Assembly (NCBI GenBank): GCA_008828725.1
Contig: MEHQ01002765.1
Span: 1-64,000, forward strand
Length of the DNA: 64,000 bases
Source: Saccharina japonica
Lineage: Eukaryota > Sar > Phaeophyceae > Laminariales > Laminariaceae
Reading direction: 5' to 3'
Below the pieces are notes generated by a model. It was not told the DNA's origin. It searched no databases and saw nothing but the letters and a program-made list of their open reading frames with translations. Shown here one piece after another: positions 21,664 to 32,265 of this stretch. Position numbers and translations under genes: made by a program. Every line of letters starts with the position of its first letter. The stretch's first letter is position 1.

Positions 21664-22198
21664 GACGCGTTATACGATAGAGATGGCACGTTTAGGCTGA
21701 AAAGTTTTTTTGTTTTGTGAACGACGGGGCCGCTTACCCCCCAAACTCGTCGGAATTCCATTTTTGTTTTTGCGTTATAAGTTTTCTTTCGTAATTGACG
21801 CATGCTACGATAGAGGCACTGTACCTTTATTTGGCTGAAACGTTTTCCGAATGATCGGGCTCCTTAACCCAAAATGGTCAGACTTTCATTCTTGTGCTGA
21901 AAATAGTTTTCATACTAGGCTCAGGTCATGGAATGTTTCATCGGGTAGCACTTTTATTTTCCTCTTAAACCTATCGTTCGGCGACGTATGATACGGAGGT
22001 CGACAAGTTAGGAGCTCATTCATAACACGGCGCACCTCCATCGTGGCATGCGTTAATCGGGCCATGTGATTGTTGACCGGGTAGGATTTTTGGGTGCCTC
22101 TCTAATCACTGTTTGGGTGACGTACTATTAGCAATACGGCTCCTCAAGTGGGGCACCCCCCAGAAAAATCATAGAGCACCTCTACCGCAGCATGCGTC
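21664..22198 (+). mobile_element. Outer MITE-A interrupted by a second copy
   Basis: Starts GACGCGTTATACGATAGAGA with GGCTGAAAAG and ACTCGTCGGAATTCC; after the insertion it resumes with GGCCATGTGATTGTTGACCG and ends CTCTACCGCAGCATGCGTC. Confidence 0.8.
21797..22054 (+). mobile_element. MITE-A copy, nested
   Basis: GACGCATGCTACGATAGAGG to CTCCATCGTGGCATGCGTT. Flanks AATT (21793-21796) and AATC (22055-22058) match at three of four positions. Same orientation as its host copy. Confidence 0.82.
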
Positions 22199-22225
22199 GT
22201 TAGCTTGTCCACTGTAACCACAACA

Positions 22226-22486
22226 GACACGTGCTACTATAGAGGTACCGCCTTGTTTTCGGCTGTGTTTTTTTTTTCGAAAGATCGGGCCCCTTGACCC
22301 ATTCTTATGTGGCAATATTTGTCATTGTATACACTATAATAGTTGGGCCATGGTTTCGTTCCTCGTCGGGTACATCGTACTTTTATTTTCGTCCAGAATC
22401 AGGTTTTAGACTACTGCAGGTATCGAGGTCCTAAGGTGACGACACCCTCAGACAAATCATGGTGCACCTCTACCGCAGCATGCGTC
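22226..22486 (+). mobile_element. MITE-A copy, full length
   Basis: GACACGTGCTACTATAGAGG to CTCTACCGCAGCATGCGTC. AACA duplicated at 22222-22225 and 22487-22490. Confidence 0.88.
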
Positions 22487-22671
22487 AACACGTGCATACC
22501 AACATAAATATATCAATACATCGTGGGTGTATACCAACGTGGCACTGACTGTGTGCTCAGTACGAAGGGGCTCTGTACCCAGGACGTATACACAGCAGGT
22601 TCTACCGAACACCCGCGTCGATAGTATTTATACCGACCGCAGATGAAACGTAAAAGTCAAATAACCCTCCC

Positions 22672-23137
22672 TGTAATATACATAGGTTGGGTTGGCGTTG
22701 CTTGGCCAAGACACTGCAAAAAATGCCGCTCACTACACGAGCAATACCGTTACATTTGTTAGATCATCTGTGCGGGGTGGAAACCCTTTACTCAGCACAA
22801 GGAGACTTATCGTATCACGTAGTGTTTACGGAAAGGCGCCCACGAGGCAGTTACATACTGCCCCCATTGCTGTCTCTGAAAGTGGCCACACCGGAAATCG
22901 AATTAGCTTATTGAAGCTGTTATCCACATGCAAGTCCGCCTCACGAGCGGTTCTTAGCAGGATGCAGATCACCCATCATGCGACCCACCGAGCACATCAC
23001 GGCGCTTCGCGCTTGTTGCTAGCAATGTCTGCCTGGTCGGCAAAAAACCGACATGCCCCGTCCCGGCATTGTAGGGATGCGAGGGTCTATGGTCATATGA
23101 CTACGGCCGTGTGTGCCATGAGTACACCCCCCCCCCC
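22672..23137 (-). mobile_element. 5'-truncated LINE copy (3' region only)
   Basis: Reverse complement of the 3' region of the LINE at 36020-38660 and of the copy at 29735: shares GGTTGGGTTGGCGTTG, ACATGCAAGTCCGCCTCACG, CTCGCATCC-type words and a poly-C run at 23127-23137 that corresponds to the internal poly-G of the LINE. Strongly 5'-truncated, as is usual for LINEs. Confidence 0.75.
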
Positions 23138-24390
23138 CATGAGTTACGTACCTCCCCCATTCCCGCGAACATTTTGGGTGGTGGAAAAAACAAAATACGA
23201 CCTCAACGAAAGCAACTTATATACGCTTTAGGTCGTCCATATCATTCAACTGAAGGTTCCAATTTCGCCGATCAGTCTGAAAGGAGCAATGCCTTCCAGG
23301 GGTGGTGGCATATGTTTTTAGCTCCCTTGCACGAAGAGAGAACTGGATATCTATCCTTACACATGCCTTCGACAATACATCGTTCTTGCCCCCCGACCAC
23401 GCTACACGTTCACTCTACTGTAGTCCTTTCGCCGAACAAGCACACGAGCAATACCGATCATTCGAACCGGTGTAGCTGCTCATCTGTTGAGCTGAGTCGG
23501 TCAGAAACAAACATTTTCAGCCTATAAGAAGGAAAACCCCCTCCCCCTGGGATGAGACTGGTGATACGGTAGGGGGGTCACTTTTAAGACAGTTATCTTA
23601 AGCGGATGAGAGCCACCCCCGCCACCGAGCGACCATCACATTTCTTCGCGGTTTTTAAGTATTACCTTTGCGAGATATACACCACCTTGATATGCTTGCT
23701 ACTCTGCGACATCAACATACTTCTGCGTCCAGTTTTGAGTGAGGTACAGAGCCACACGCCCGAGTGACCTAAACGTGGTAGTGAAAGTCAGGCTACCCCC
23801 CCTACCGTAGGACCAGTCATTTAGGCGTTAATGAAGTACGTAGCGAAAGTTGGTGCCTACCTACGCACTGGAAAAACGCGAGCTGAAGAAGACCTGTACT
23901 GCAGGGGGTCGCATGCGAGGAGTGACAGCATCCATGTGGAGCTGTGACATCGTCCTGTGCAGCACCTTAATATTTTTTACCACTGTGGGCTGCCCCGCCG
24001 CATTGGCCCCCAGGAAGAAAACAAACGACGCTATTGTTGTTGTTTTCGACGTTGCAAATACTAGCAGCGAGTCACGCCCGCTCCTGGAGTCGCAGCATCT
24101 AAACTTTATGGGCCTCCCCAATTGAGGAGCTCTAAGGCACCTATAACAAAAACAAAACAATTGAGGATATTCAATTTTTCAACCTGACGAAAGCCTGCCT
24201 ACGTTCCTTACGAGCAAATGTTGGAAACACCCGACGAATTGATGTTCCAAACGTAGTTTCGGGTGAAGAAGCCCGGTGGGTGATAAACCATTGAAGATAA
24301 AGAGAGCTTCGCCTTTCACAGGTCGCCGACACAACTAACTACTCGTACTGCACGTTGAAGAATAGAATAGGCTACCCAGGCACTACACTT

Positions 24391-24391
<1 letters not shown>
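23138..24391. other. Stretch without recognised gene
   Basis: Short ORFs on both strands without features. Around 23720-23818 a degraded MITE-A right part may remain (GAGTGAGGTACAGAGC, CCCTACCGTAGGACCAGTC). Confidence 0.35.
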
Positions 24392-24427
<36 letters not shown>

Positions 24428-24487
24428 NNNNNNNNNNNNNNNNNNNNNNNNNNNNNNNNNNNNNNNNNNCCCCCCCCCCCCCCCCCC
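24392..24487. other. Assembly gap within poly-C
   Basis: N bases at 24428-24469 are bounded by 36 C residues on the left and 18 on the right. The gap size is therefore unreliable and the poly-C may be much longer or collapsed. Confidence 0.9.
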
Positions 24488-24494
24488 GCCACTG

Positions 24495-24769
24495 GCCATG
24501 CATGCTACAGTAGAGGTGCACCGTGAATTTTCGGAGGCAATCATTTGAGGATTTATGTACGTACCTTACCCCAAGAACTGTTATACAGGAGAAAAAAAAT
24601 GTGCTACGTATCCGACGAACAATCTTATTATGGTCTGAGAAAAATATAAAACAATATTGCCAGACCAGAAATGACATTCCGACGATGTTGGGTTAAGGAG
24701 CCCCCCCGTCATCCAGAAACCGTTTCAGCCAAAAAAAGGTATACCTCTACCTCTATCGTAACAAGCGTC
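24495..24769 (-). mobile_element. MITE-A copy next to the gap
   Basis: GCCATGCATGCTACAGTAGAGG to CCTCTATCGTAACAAGCGTC. Contains ATTCCGACGATGTTGGGTTA and CGTTTCAGCCAAAAAA. Diverged ends, target duplication not visible. Confidence 0.72.
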
Positions 24770-25379
24770 GCCGTCACGGAGAATGCAACGTACTACTAAA
24801 GTACTGCCGGCAGTAACTACTGTGGTACTGCAAGTTGAGCAAGTATCGGCCAGCAAGTCTGCGCCTACGCTTGGTATACATACTCGTTGCAAATTCGTGT
24901 GGGGGCAGATTCTTACGGAACGAAGTGGGGAGGTCTTACCGCAGCGTTAGAGGGGTTATGGAACATATATCTGGAAAGGAACGGCCCCCCTTCCTTCTCC
25001 ACCCAACGCTTCTCAAATAACTAACAGAAAAAAAGGATCATACAACATACATTCAAAGGCCAGAAGGTACGAACCCCCCATTCCGTTTCAACCACTTATC
25101 TCCTGAAGCCCCAACAACAACGCCTGTTTGCCTTCCAACGAAGCTTCTAACGAATGGTCTTCGCCTTCTAGGGAAGCACGTAATGCGTCTGACAACTCTT
25201 ACTCGGAGAGCTCCGCGGCACTATTAGTAAGTCAAAATAGATTTGAGAAAAACGTGTAACTAATACTCGTAGTGTTTTTTCCGACGAACTATTCCATTGC
25301 ATACATGGGTAAAAAATTACAAATACCATTGCAACGCAAAATGGGACATATACGTACCGCTTAGCTCTTCGACTTATTT
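24770..25379. other. Stretch without recognised gene
   Basis: No gene, repeat or structured element recognised. Confidence 0.4.
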
Positions 25380-25738
25380 TACGGGTGGGCATACGTACAC
25401 GCTACGATAGAGGTGCGCCATGTTTTTGCTGAGCTCCTCACGTAAGGAGCGTCATACCTCACCGATAAAACGATTTAGAGAAGAAAAAAAAAGTTCTGCC
25501 GGATGAGAAATCACATGACCAAAGTATACTCTGAAACATTACTCGTCACAAAAATGAAAATCAGACGAATTTGGGTTAAGGAGCCCGATCGTTCAGAAAA
25601 CGATTCAGCCAAAAAGTGCTACCTCTACCGTAGCACGCGTTCATAGTAAATACGAGTAAATAAGACCTACGGTACACACCTATATTTCCTGTTTTTACTA
25701 ACAATGTTTTGTCCTGTTTACTATGGTCTCCCGTACTA
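25380..25738. mobile_element. MITE-G interrupted by MITE-A
   Basis: Left arm TACGGGTGGGCATA, then after the inserted MITE-A the body GTAAATAAGACCTACGGTAC and right arm TTTACTATGGTCTCCCGTA. Removing the insert and one CATA restores a MITE-G of the normal size, so MITE-G was here first. Confidence 0.85.
25394..25641 (-). mobile_element. MITE-A inside MITE-G
   Basis: CGTACACGCTACGATAGAGG to CTCTACCGTAGCACGCGTT. CATA duplicated at 25390-25393 and 25642-25645. Confidence 0.9.
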
Positions 25739-25824
25739 GGGAGTATCCCAATGGTCGTTCGGAATCATCCAACCCTAAACAAACGTGCCACTGCACCAAT
25801 TGTAGCAACGCCGCTACCCTCAGA

Positions 25825-26316
25825 TCAGGCGCTGACCTTCGAACCGCCCGCGAGCCCGGCAGCAGGGCGGCTGCTACTGATGCTGCCGCGGACGCTTCCT
25901 TCCACCCAGTGGTTGCCGCACTCTATTTCGTCTAGCCAACAGCCGCCGGCGTCTAACTCACACATCCAGTACTTCACAAAATGGTCGTTTTCTAGGCACT
26001 CCTTCTCGGAGACGTCTATCAAGCAGCAAACTTCCACAACATTGCTCAGGCAGTACTGCGAGGAGCTATCGGGGGCATCCGCGATGGCTGCTTCGGAGCA
26101 TCGGTTAAAGTCGGCTCTGCCCCCCTCGGGGACAGAAGAGCAACTGGTGCACGTCTCGTCCCCTTGGCACGCAGCGATCTCGGCTCCACACGCGAAGGTG
26201 AGCTCCTCCGGGGCGTACCCGTGCGCATCGGCTGCAAGGGCGAGCGTAGGAGTGGTCGTCGCGGCTAGGAGAAGAGGTACCCCCGTGAAAAAGACGCGAA
26301 AGAACCCTGCCGCCAT
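25825..26316 (-). CDS. Secreted 12-cysteine protein (paralogue 3), no C-terminal anchor seen
   Basis: 163 aa from the ATG whose first base is 26316 (context CACGATGGCG). The signal peptide MAAGFFRVFFTGVPLLLAA resembles that of the gene at 274, which supports this start. From this start the cysteines lie at 43, 50, 56, 59, 73, 89, 97, 98, 107, 119, 126 and 133, matching the two paralogues exactly (loop of 15 between cysteines 5 and 6). The conserved acidic motif DETC and the CC pair are present. After the last cysteine the protein continues for 30 polar residues and stops without the hydrophobic tail of its relatives; a neighbouring frame stays open with a Leu/Val-rich stretch, so a frameshift, an unseen 3' intron or a genuinely soluble form are all possible. 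Function unknown, probably extracellular. Confidence 0.8.
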   Translation of the reverse strand: MAAGFFRVFFTGVPLLLAATTTPTLALAADAHGYAPEELTFACGAEIAACQGDETCTSCSSVPEGGRADFNRCSEAAIADAPDSSSQYCLSNVVEVCCLIDVSEKECLENDHFVKYWMCELDAGGCWLDEIECGNHWVEGSVRGSISSSRPAAGLAGGSKVSA

Positions 26317-26514
26317 CGTGATAATGTCTCTTACTAGGTGTCCTGAAGGCACGCACGGGAGTATGCCCTGGTAGGAACGAAAGACGGCGCATAGAGATAG
26401 AGAGGAGGAGGCATACGTAGCACGTAGTTGGTCATAGTTCTAGACATATCAGGCATTCCGACTGCAGGAGTAGACAGTAACAAAGTCAGTGAAGAGACGG
26501 TTACACTGCTGTCA

Positions 26515-26875
26515 ATTTGTTTCGGATTTTGTATTTTTTCCTTCACATTTGTTATCTTCGCCCTTCATTTCTCTCTCCTCGTTAGTCGTAACTCGGATCC
26601 GGGCTCTCAAAGCAGGCTCTTCTCCCTCCTCCCGACTACGGTTCTTGCTTTGCACTTTTATCGCGAGAAGACACCAGTCCTTTCTTGCCTCGTCGACTCG
26701 CATGGAATCACGCCTACCCACGCTACTAGGCGTTCTCAGCAGTTGCTTCCGTTTGTTATTTATTTTTGCAAATAAACCTCGAATAAAGTCAAACGTCCGA
26801 CCCACGTGAGATTCGAACCCCGGAAACCAACCCTCAGCACCATTCGAGGGTAGCACTAGACCATCGGGGCGACCA
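26515..26875 (-). mobile_element. tRNA-derived SINE
   Basis: On the minus strand it begins GGTCGCCCCGATGGTCTAGT (A-box region) and carries a B-box GGGGTTCGAATCTC complementary to 26808-26821, then a unique body with CTCGCGATAAAA-like and CCGGATCCGAGTTACGACTA words. The head does not fold as a whole tRNA because the acceptor 3' strand is absent, so this is a pol III SINE and not a tRNA gene. Confidence 0.8.
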
Positions 26876-27034
26876 ACATGCTAATGATTCTTCCGCAGGA
26901 TATGCCTATAGGTAATCCCACTCGTATACGTCCAGTGGCTAATTACTGCTCAGAGGATAGCAGAACGAGACTGACAACTTCTCGGCGATATCACCGCTAA
27001 ACCTCTGAGGTAAGACAGGCGAAATAACATTAAC

Positions 27035-27400
27035 ACGCGTTCTACGATATTGGTAGCACCTCTTCATTAAACGATTTCTGAAATGTCGGGACTCTCCTTA
27101 ACCCTGAGTCGCCGGAATGCCGTCCTTGTGTTGCAATGTTTATTATTCGTATACTCAGGCCATGGGCATCGTTCATCGTGTATGTACCACTTTTTGTTTC
27201 CTTCGATGTTTTGGGTGACTACCACTAATGTATTTTACGTACTATTAGCATAGATTACCCCTTGCTGGTATATATCACTTACTAATATTAATAGTATATA
27301 TTACTCGTTATTGGTATAGATTACATACTATTAGTATATAACTCCTCAAAGTGGAGATCCTCAGAAAAAAACACAACATCTACCGTAGATAGCATGCATT
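27035..27400 (+). mobile_element. MITE-A copy with internal AT-rich expansion
   Basis: Left end ACGCGTTCTACGATATTGG, right end CATCTACCGTAGATAGCATG. About 110 extra bases at 27230-27345 consist of reiterated TACTATTAGTATA-type words. Ends are degraded. Confidence 0.7.
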
Positions 27401-27536
27401 ATAAGAAAGGAACTCACAAGAAAGTCAACCTGAAAAAAAAGGAAGCTCTCAGCCTAGTCAGTGCATAAGCTGTAAAAACGTGACCCCTTGCTGTGACTGG
27501 CCTGGGCCCAAGCCACCACTCACTCTAGGGTACTAG

Positions 27537-27782
27537 AACGCGTGCTACGGCAGAGGTAACACTTTTTGGCTGAATCGTTTTCTTTACGATCGGGCTCCTT
27601 AATCCAAATTCGTCGGACTTTCACGCTTGGGGCGAAATATGTTTCAGATTATACTTCGGTCGTGACATTTATCATCCGGCAACACATTTATTTCACCACA
27701 AAATAATTCATCGTTGAGATATGACCCTCCTTAAGTGAGGAGCTCAGAAAAAACATGGCGCACCTCTATCGTAGCATGCTTC
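27537..27782 (+). mobile_element. MITE-A copy, full length
   Basis: AACGCGTGCTACGGCAGAGG to CTCTATCGTAGCATGCTTC. Flanks CTAG and TTAG, three of four matching. Upstream 27405-27530 resembles the MITE-H-like sequence at 48350-48480 (CACAAGAAAGTCA..CCTG, CTCTGAGCCTA, CTGGCCTG). Confidence 0.82.
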
Positions 27783-27964
27783 TTAGGAAAAACGTCTTAT
27801 GTCGGGGACCAAAATCAGGAGGCGCAGCACAAGAAAGGTTGCCTTCGCGCGCCAAGAATAGGAAAGTCAGCCTCAGCCCGATTTAAGGTTTCTTGTGAGA
27901 GAGTCCCGGTACTCTGTACCATTATACCGCCATATGAGAACTATTCAAACATCGTCCGGTAAGA

Positions 27965-28150
27965 TCTTCCAGTGGTCGGGCTGTTCGTCGTTCGCCTGAT
28001 AGGGAGCTCTTCCTAGAGGGATCAAGGTACGCGCGTAGACCCAACCCAACCCTTAACCCAACCCCTAACCCTAGCCCTGACCCCAAGCCGGACCCAAAAC
28101 GGGCCAAAAACGGGCCAAAAACGGGCCAGAAACGCGGCTGCGCCGCTTTC
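27965..28150 (+). repeat. Dispersed repeat C, copy 1
   Basis: TCAAGGTACGCGCGTAGACC, a CCCAACCC/CCCTAACCC-rich tract, three tandem AAAACGGGCC units and the palindrome GCGGCTGCGCCGC. Shares this order with 31745-31895. The CCCTAA runs resemble telomeric sequence but are irregular and internal. Confidence 0.65.
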
Positions 28151-28206
28151 GATGATTGTTTTGTTGTACCGATTCTACGGACGACAATTTTCCTCCACAC
28201 ACTTTT

Positions 28207-28403
28207 GGTAACCGTAATTTTCCCAGACATATGCTGCCAGGTTAAAAGTGAATTCTACTGCACCATCTATCGGTGACCGGAATTTTCCCGGGAATTTATG
28301 CTGCCAGATGTTAAGTGATTACTACTGCACTATCTATTGGTGACCGTAATTTTCCCGGAAATATGCTGCCAGGTGAAAAGTGAATACTACTGCACCATAT
28401 ATA
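28207..28403. repeat. 65-bp tandem repeat, three units
   Basis: Units start with GGT(A/G)ACCG(T/G)AATTTTCCC, continue TATGCTGCCAG and CTACTGCACCATCTATC. Three consecutive units with small indels. Confidence 0.85.
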
Positions 28404-29734
28404 GAGATGAGTGATCGTGCTTGTAGGGATTGCAGTGTAGGGTCTATCGGTTTAATGGCGTTACCTATTTCAGAAAATCGAAAATGCTTGGCACGATGAT
28501 GGTTTCAAATATCCCATGGATTCCGGTTTAAGATACAAACTATGTAAGAGAAGTCGAAATTTATTGATACATTTCTCTACTCTTGATTCCAAGTATCCAT
28601 CGCAGCATACGCATTATTGGCATGATTGTAACTCAAACGTACACGCAGGTATAAGATCGCCATGCATTCCAGTTTGAGACAACTATGACTAAAGAGATGC
28701 CTGAATTGCTTGAAACACTCCTACTTTAAAAATGTTGACCCCCACTGGGTATGTGTCGGGTAATACCTCTACAGGCAGCGGCGTTGATCCATATATCCTC
28801 TTGTCCCACGACAGGTCCGCAGCTTGCTTCGAGCACTAGCAGCGCGAGAGATGCGGGGGCAAGGTCTACAGAGGGGGGATCGTCCATGACTGCTGGCAAA
28901 TTTCACGACAGTCAAGCACGATGGCAGCAGCAATGTTGTGAAAACATCGCTTGGAAAAAAACAAATTGTGACGACCTATAGCATGCCATGGGACTGTCCA
29001 ACGACGGGCGCTTTCATTATTTTATGTTTACAACGTATCACGACAATCAAGCACTACGGCAGCAATGTTGTGAAAACATTCCTCGAAAAAAACAACACTT
29101 TGTGTGTTTTGTGACGAACATGCGTCTTTCTTCGAACTCAACATCGTAGGCAAGGAGCTTTCGGACAAAAATGTATAGATAGGTGCAACCCTGTTCAGAT
29201 TTTCTTAAGTTTCCTCACGCTTGGGGTTTTAGGCTCGAGGGCCCTCGGCAAAACGGTTTATCGTAGGTACAACCCTCTACCGTTGCACCTGTCTGCACCC
29301 GTACCCTGCCCACCAGCAGGCATCGACCCCTCATTGGGGGCCAATTCTCACGCGTGCTACAATAGAGGTAGCGTCTTCGGTTTGTGAGGTGCGAAGTGTC
29401 ATTCAACTGTTTTCTTTATGATAATGATAGGTAGGGTGTCGGAGACAGTAAGGCGAGATATATTCATTCAAAAGTACACCAAGCAAAGCTTGTCTGCACA
29501 GCTGCGTTTCTCTCTTCTTGTCGCAGCTCACGGACTATCGAACGCCCCGAAGCATCTGTTTTAAAAAAAAAATGTGACGGGCCTACAACATTCTCCCTTT
29601 CACCTAGCCTGTGTTGCTCCGGGAAACTTACGGCAGTGCAGGAAGTTGGTTGGTAGCCGAACGGAAAAAACAAGACTTTTGCTGGGTGGATTGGGGCAGG
29701 CCGTTAAAAACGAGAGCTCGGGCTTGTCTTTTCG
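28404..29734. other. Stretch without recognised gene; minor repeats
   Basis: A direct repeat of about 75 bp (28898-28972 and 29028-29103) shares CACGACA.TCAAGCAC and GCAGCAATGTTGTGAAAACA. A MITE-A left-terminal fragment (CACGCGTGCTACAATAGAGG) lies at 29349-29370. No gene called. Confidence 0.45.
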
Positions 29735-30280
29735 GGAGGGGGGGAGGGGGGGGGGGGCTTATTTTTCACGCATGATCGTAGTCGGATTACCACAGACCCT
29801 CGCATCCCTACAATACCGGGACGGAGCATGTCGGGATTTCACCGACCAGGTAGACATTGCTAGCACCAAGCGCGAGGCGCCGTGAGGTGATGGGCGAGTC
29901 GCATGATGGGTGGGCTGCATCCTACTCGTAAAAAACGCTTGTGAGGCGGACTTGTATACGGATGGCAGCTTCAATGAGGTAATTTAATGTATGATGTGGC
30001 AACTTGCTGAGACAGCAATGGGAGCACTATGTAACTGCCTCGTGGGTACCTTACCATACCACACCACTGTACTTAATACGATCATTCCCCTTGAGCGGAG
30101 CAAGGGCTCTCCACCCCGCACGAATGATTTAACTCGACCGCCAGCCTTAGTGACCGCCAAACACGAATAAAAAAAAACGGCACCCTGGCTGTCTAGGGCA
30201 CACAGTAATATAAGTGTTGTACAGCGTCGTCGCCAACCGACGCCAACCCAACCTGTTAATGTCTCATATCATTATAGGGG
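29735..30280 (+). mobile_element. 5'-truncated LINE copy (3' region only)
   Basis: Starts at a poly-G run (29740-29757), then parallels the LINE 3' region at 38110-38660: CCCTCGCATCCCTACAAT, CACCAAGCGCG, GAGGCGGACTTG, CCACCCCGCACGAATGAT, CTCGACCGCCAGC, and an end CCAACCGACGCCAACCCAAC followed by TCATATCATTATAGGGGG. Confidence 0.8.
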
Positions 30281-31744
30281 GCGGAGGGGTAGATGGACGT
30301 GACAGCCTACTATATTGGTGGAAGAACACGATATTTGGATGTGTTGAAAGATTTTGGATTATATACTCGTAAGTGGTTCGGTTGGGCGTGGAGCAAGAAA
30401 GGGCCAACATTAACATTCATATTGTCGTGAGGAGAAATCCTGGTAAATGTCGTTTTCCAACTGTCAAAAGCGATCTCGCAAAAGGTTTGAAGCCGCACTG
30501 CTGTATGTTTCGTGTATCACCGAAGTCAGGCGGAGGTGGGTTTTTACTGGCGGAGCACGGCCGTCGGTTACTGTCGCACAGTTTTGACCCGCCGTCGGTT
30601 TCGTGTCGCATATGGTTTGACTCGATTCACGTAGGGTTTCATACGCCTGGATCACGAAATAAAAGGGGACAGGGGGCATCATAAGAGGTTCGTGGGTACG
30701 CGTCGTTTTTTTAACGAGGCCAGCCCCGCCCGCAGCTCGCAGCAGTGGGCACGGAGCAGCTCCAGACGGGGCCGGCCTCTGACGAGTACGACAAGGTCAT
30801 GCCATGTACACCACCATCAGAGTTAAAAAGCGTGCCCCCGCGAGCGGTGTGTGGCAAGTACTCGAGGTATCGTACGTTTACTGGTACGTAAAAATGAGCA
30901 CAACAAGTACAAGCAAAACAGACGAGGCCCGCAAAGACGACGACGACGACAACATCCTTACACCTAACGAGCCTGAGGCTGCTGTTGCTGCGTGCTGCTG
31001 TGGTGAGAACGCCCTCCCAGCGACCGAACGAGCCCTAGAAAAGAGGCACCTGGGAAGCAAGGGGATAAAAAACACTTGCTGTATAACTTCAAAGCTCGAC
31101 ATCGGAGACACTGTCAGACCGACTTGATAATACAGTTTTTGCACGATGCACGTATATGTTGTGTTGCTTTCAGCAGCGACGCAGAGTATTCCTTGCGTCC
31201 TTTGCTTGATATGACATACACCCCGAAGAGTTGAGCTGCCAGATGAAATATATTTTGGATAGTTGTGGATGTTTCCTTTTGAATGCGGTCATTAACACTC
31301 TGGGCATCCAACTCTAGCGCTCGTGATGGTGGCGTTACTGAGGGTACCTCCAGGGGAAAAAAACGCGAAAACCCTTGAAGCTACAGCCACCCGCGTCAAA
31401 AACGCCGGGAAAGAAATCGAATTATTTTTATGTTTTTCAAAATTGTTTTGACAAATGCGCCGCTATAAACAAATTGCCGGTTTGTACGTACGTATACGAA
31501 TTTGTTTTTGATATTTGAAATATGCAGACCAGAGGCAGATGCCCTGAGTGAATACTATCCTGGAATACGCTTGAACGGGCAGCAAATCGATAGGTCGAGA
31601 TATCCTTTATATACGTACGCATAGTATATGGTACTCGGTTGCCCATCGGGCGGCACTTTTAGTTTCCTCCAAAACCATATAGTACCCATGGTACATTGAC
31701 TCACTGAGCTCCCTATACGATTCGTTACCTAGGATCTGTATAGA
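30281..31744. other. Stretch without recognised gene
   Basis: The most gene-like frame is 30804-31127 (+), which from an internal ATG at 30894 reads MSTTSTSKTDEARKDDDDD followed by Ala/Cys residues. It is short, lacks a domain and has an open antisense frame; a coding role is possible but unsupported. Confidence 0.3.
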
Positions 31745-31895
31745 GGCGGGCTGTGCACTTCTCGCACTCCTCGCTTTGCTTTGCGAGCTAAGAAGCACTT
31801 CCTGGTGGGGTCAAGGTACGGGCGTAGACCCAACTCAACTCCCAACACTAACCCTTACTCAAAACGGACAGGAAACGGGCGAGAAACGCGGCTGC
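31745..31895 (+). repeat. Dispersed repeat C, copy 2
   Basis: GGGTCAAGGTACGGGCGTAG, CCCAACTCAACTCCCAACAC, AAACGGGCGAGAAACGCGG and the GCGGCTGCGCCGC palindrome, in the same order as 27965-28150. A SINE in reverse orientation follows directly. Confidence 0.65.
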
Positions 31896-31904
31896 GCCGC
31901 GTTT

Positions 31905-32265
31905 GCATCTATTTTTACTTTTTTATCCATCCCATTTATTATCTTCGCACTTCCGTCTTTCTCACTTCGTAGCCGTAACTCAGATCCGGGGTCACGAAGT
32001 AGGCTCTCCTCTCCCTCCTCCCCCTACGGGTCGTGCCTTGGTTTTTATCGCGCAGAGGGTCCAGCCTTCTCAACGCTCGTCGATTTCCATCGAATTTTGC
32101 CAACTCACGCTCTCGCGCTTCCCGCTACGTAGTCGATATTTTTTTTTGTATTTTGTTTTTTTGCGAGAAAACGTCCCTACGAGCATGCTGCACTCGGGGG
32201 GGCTCCAACTCGCGATCTCGACTTCCACAGGCTTCGTGGTTACCCTCTAGCCTACCGAGGCGATC
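31905..32265 (-). mobile_element. tRNA-derived SINE, diverged head
   Basis: Body words GTAACTCAGATCCGGGGTCA and TTTTTATCGCGCAGAGGGTC match the SINE at 26515; the minus-strand head GATCGCCTCGGTAGGCTAGA is a diverged A-box region, and the B-box is eroded. Confidence 0.72.

Noticed and set aside
25709-26374. 221-codon frame on the plus strand
   Set aside because: It is the antisense shadow of the 12-Cys gene at 25825-26316, whose signal peptide and cysteine spacing are far stronger evidence.
26790-26878. A tRNA gene on the minus strand
   Set aside because: A-box and B-box are present but the 3' acceptor strand does not pair with GGTCGCC, and the sequence continues into a repeat body found elsewhere. 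It is a SINE head.
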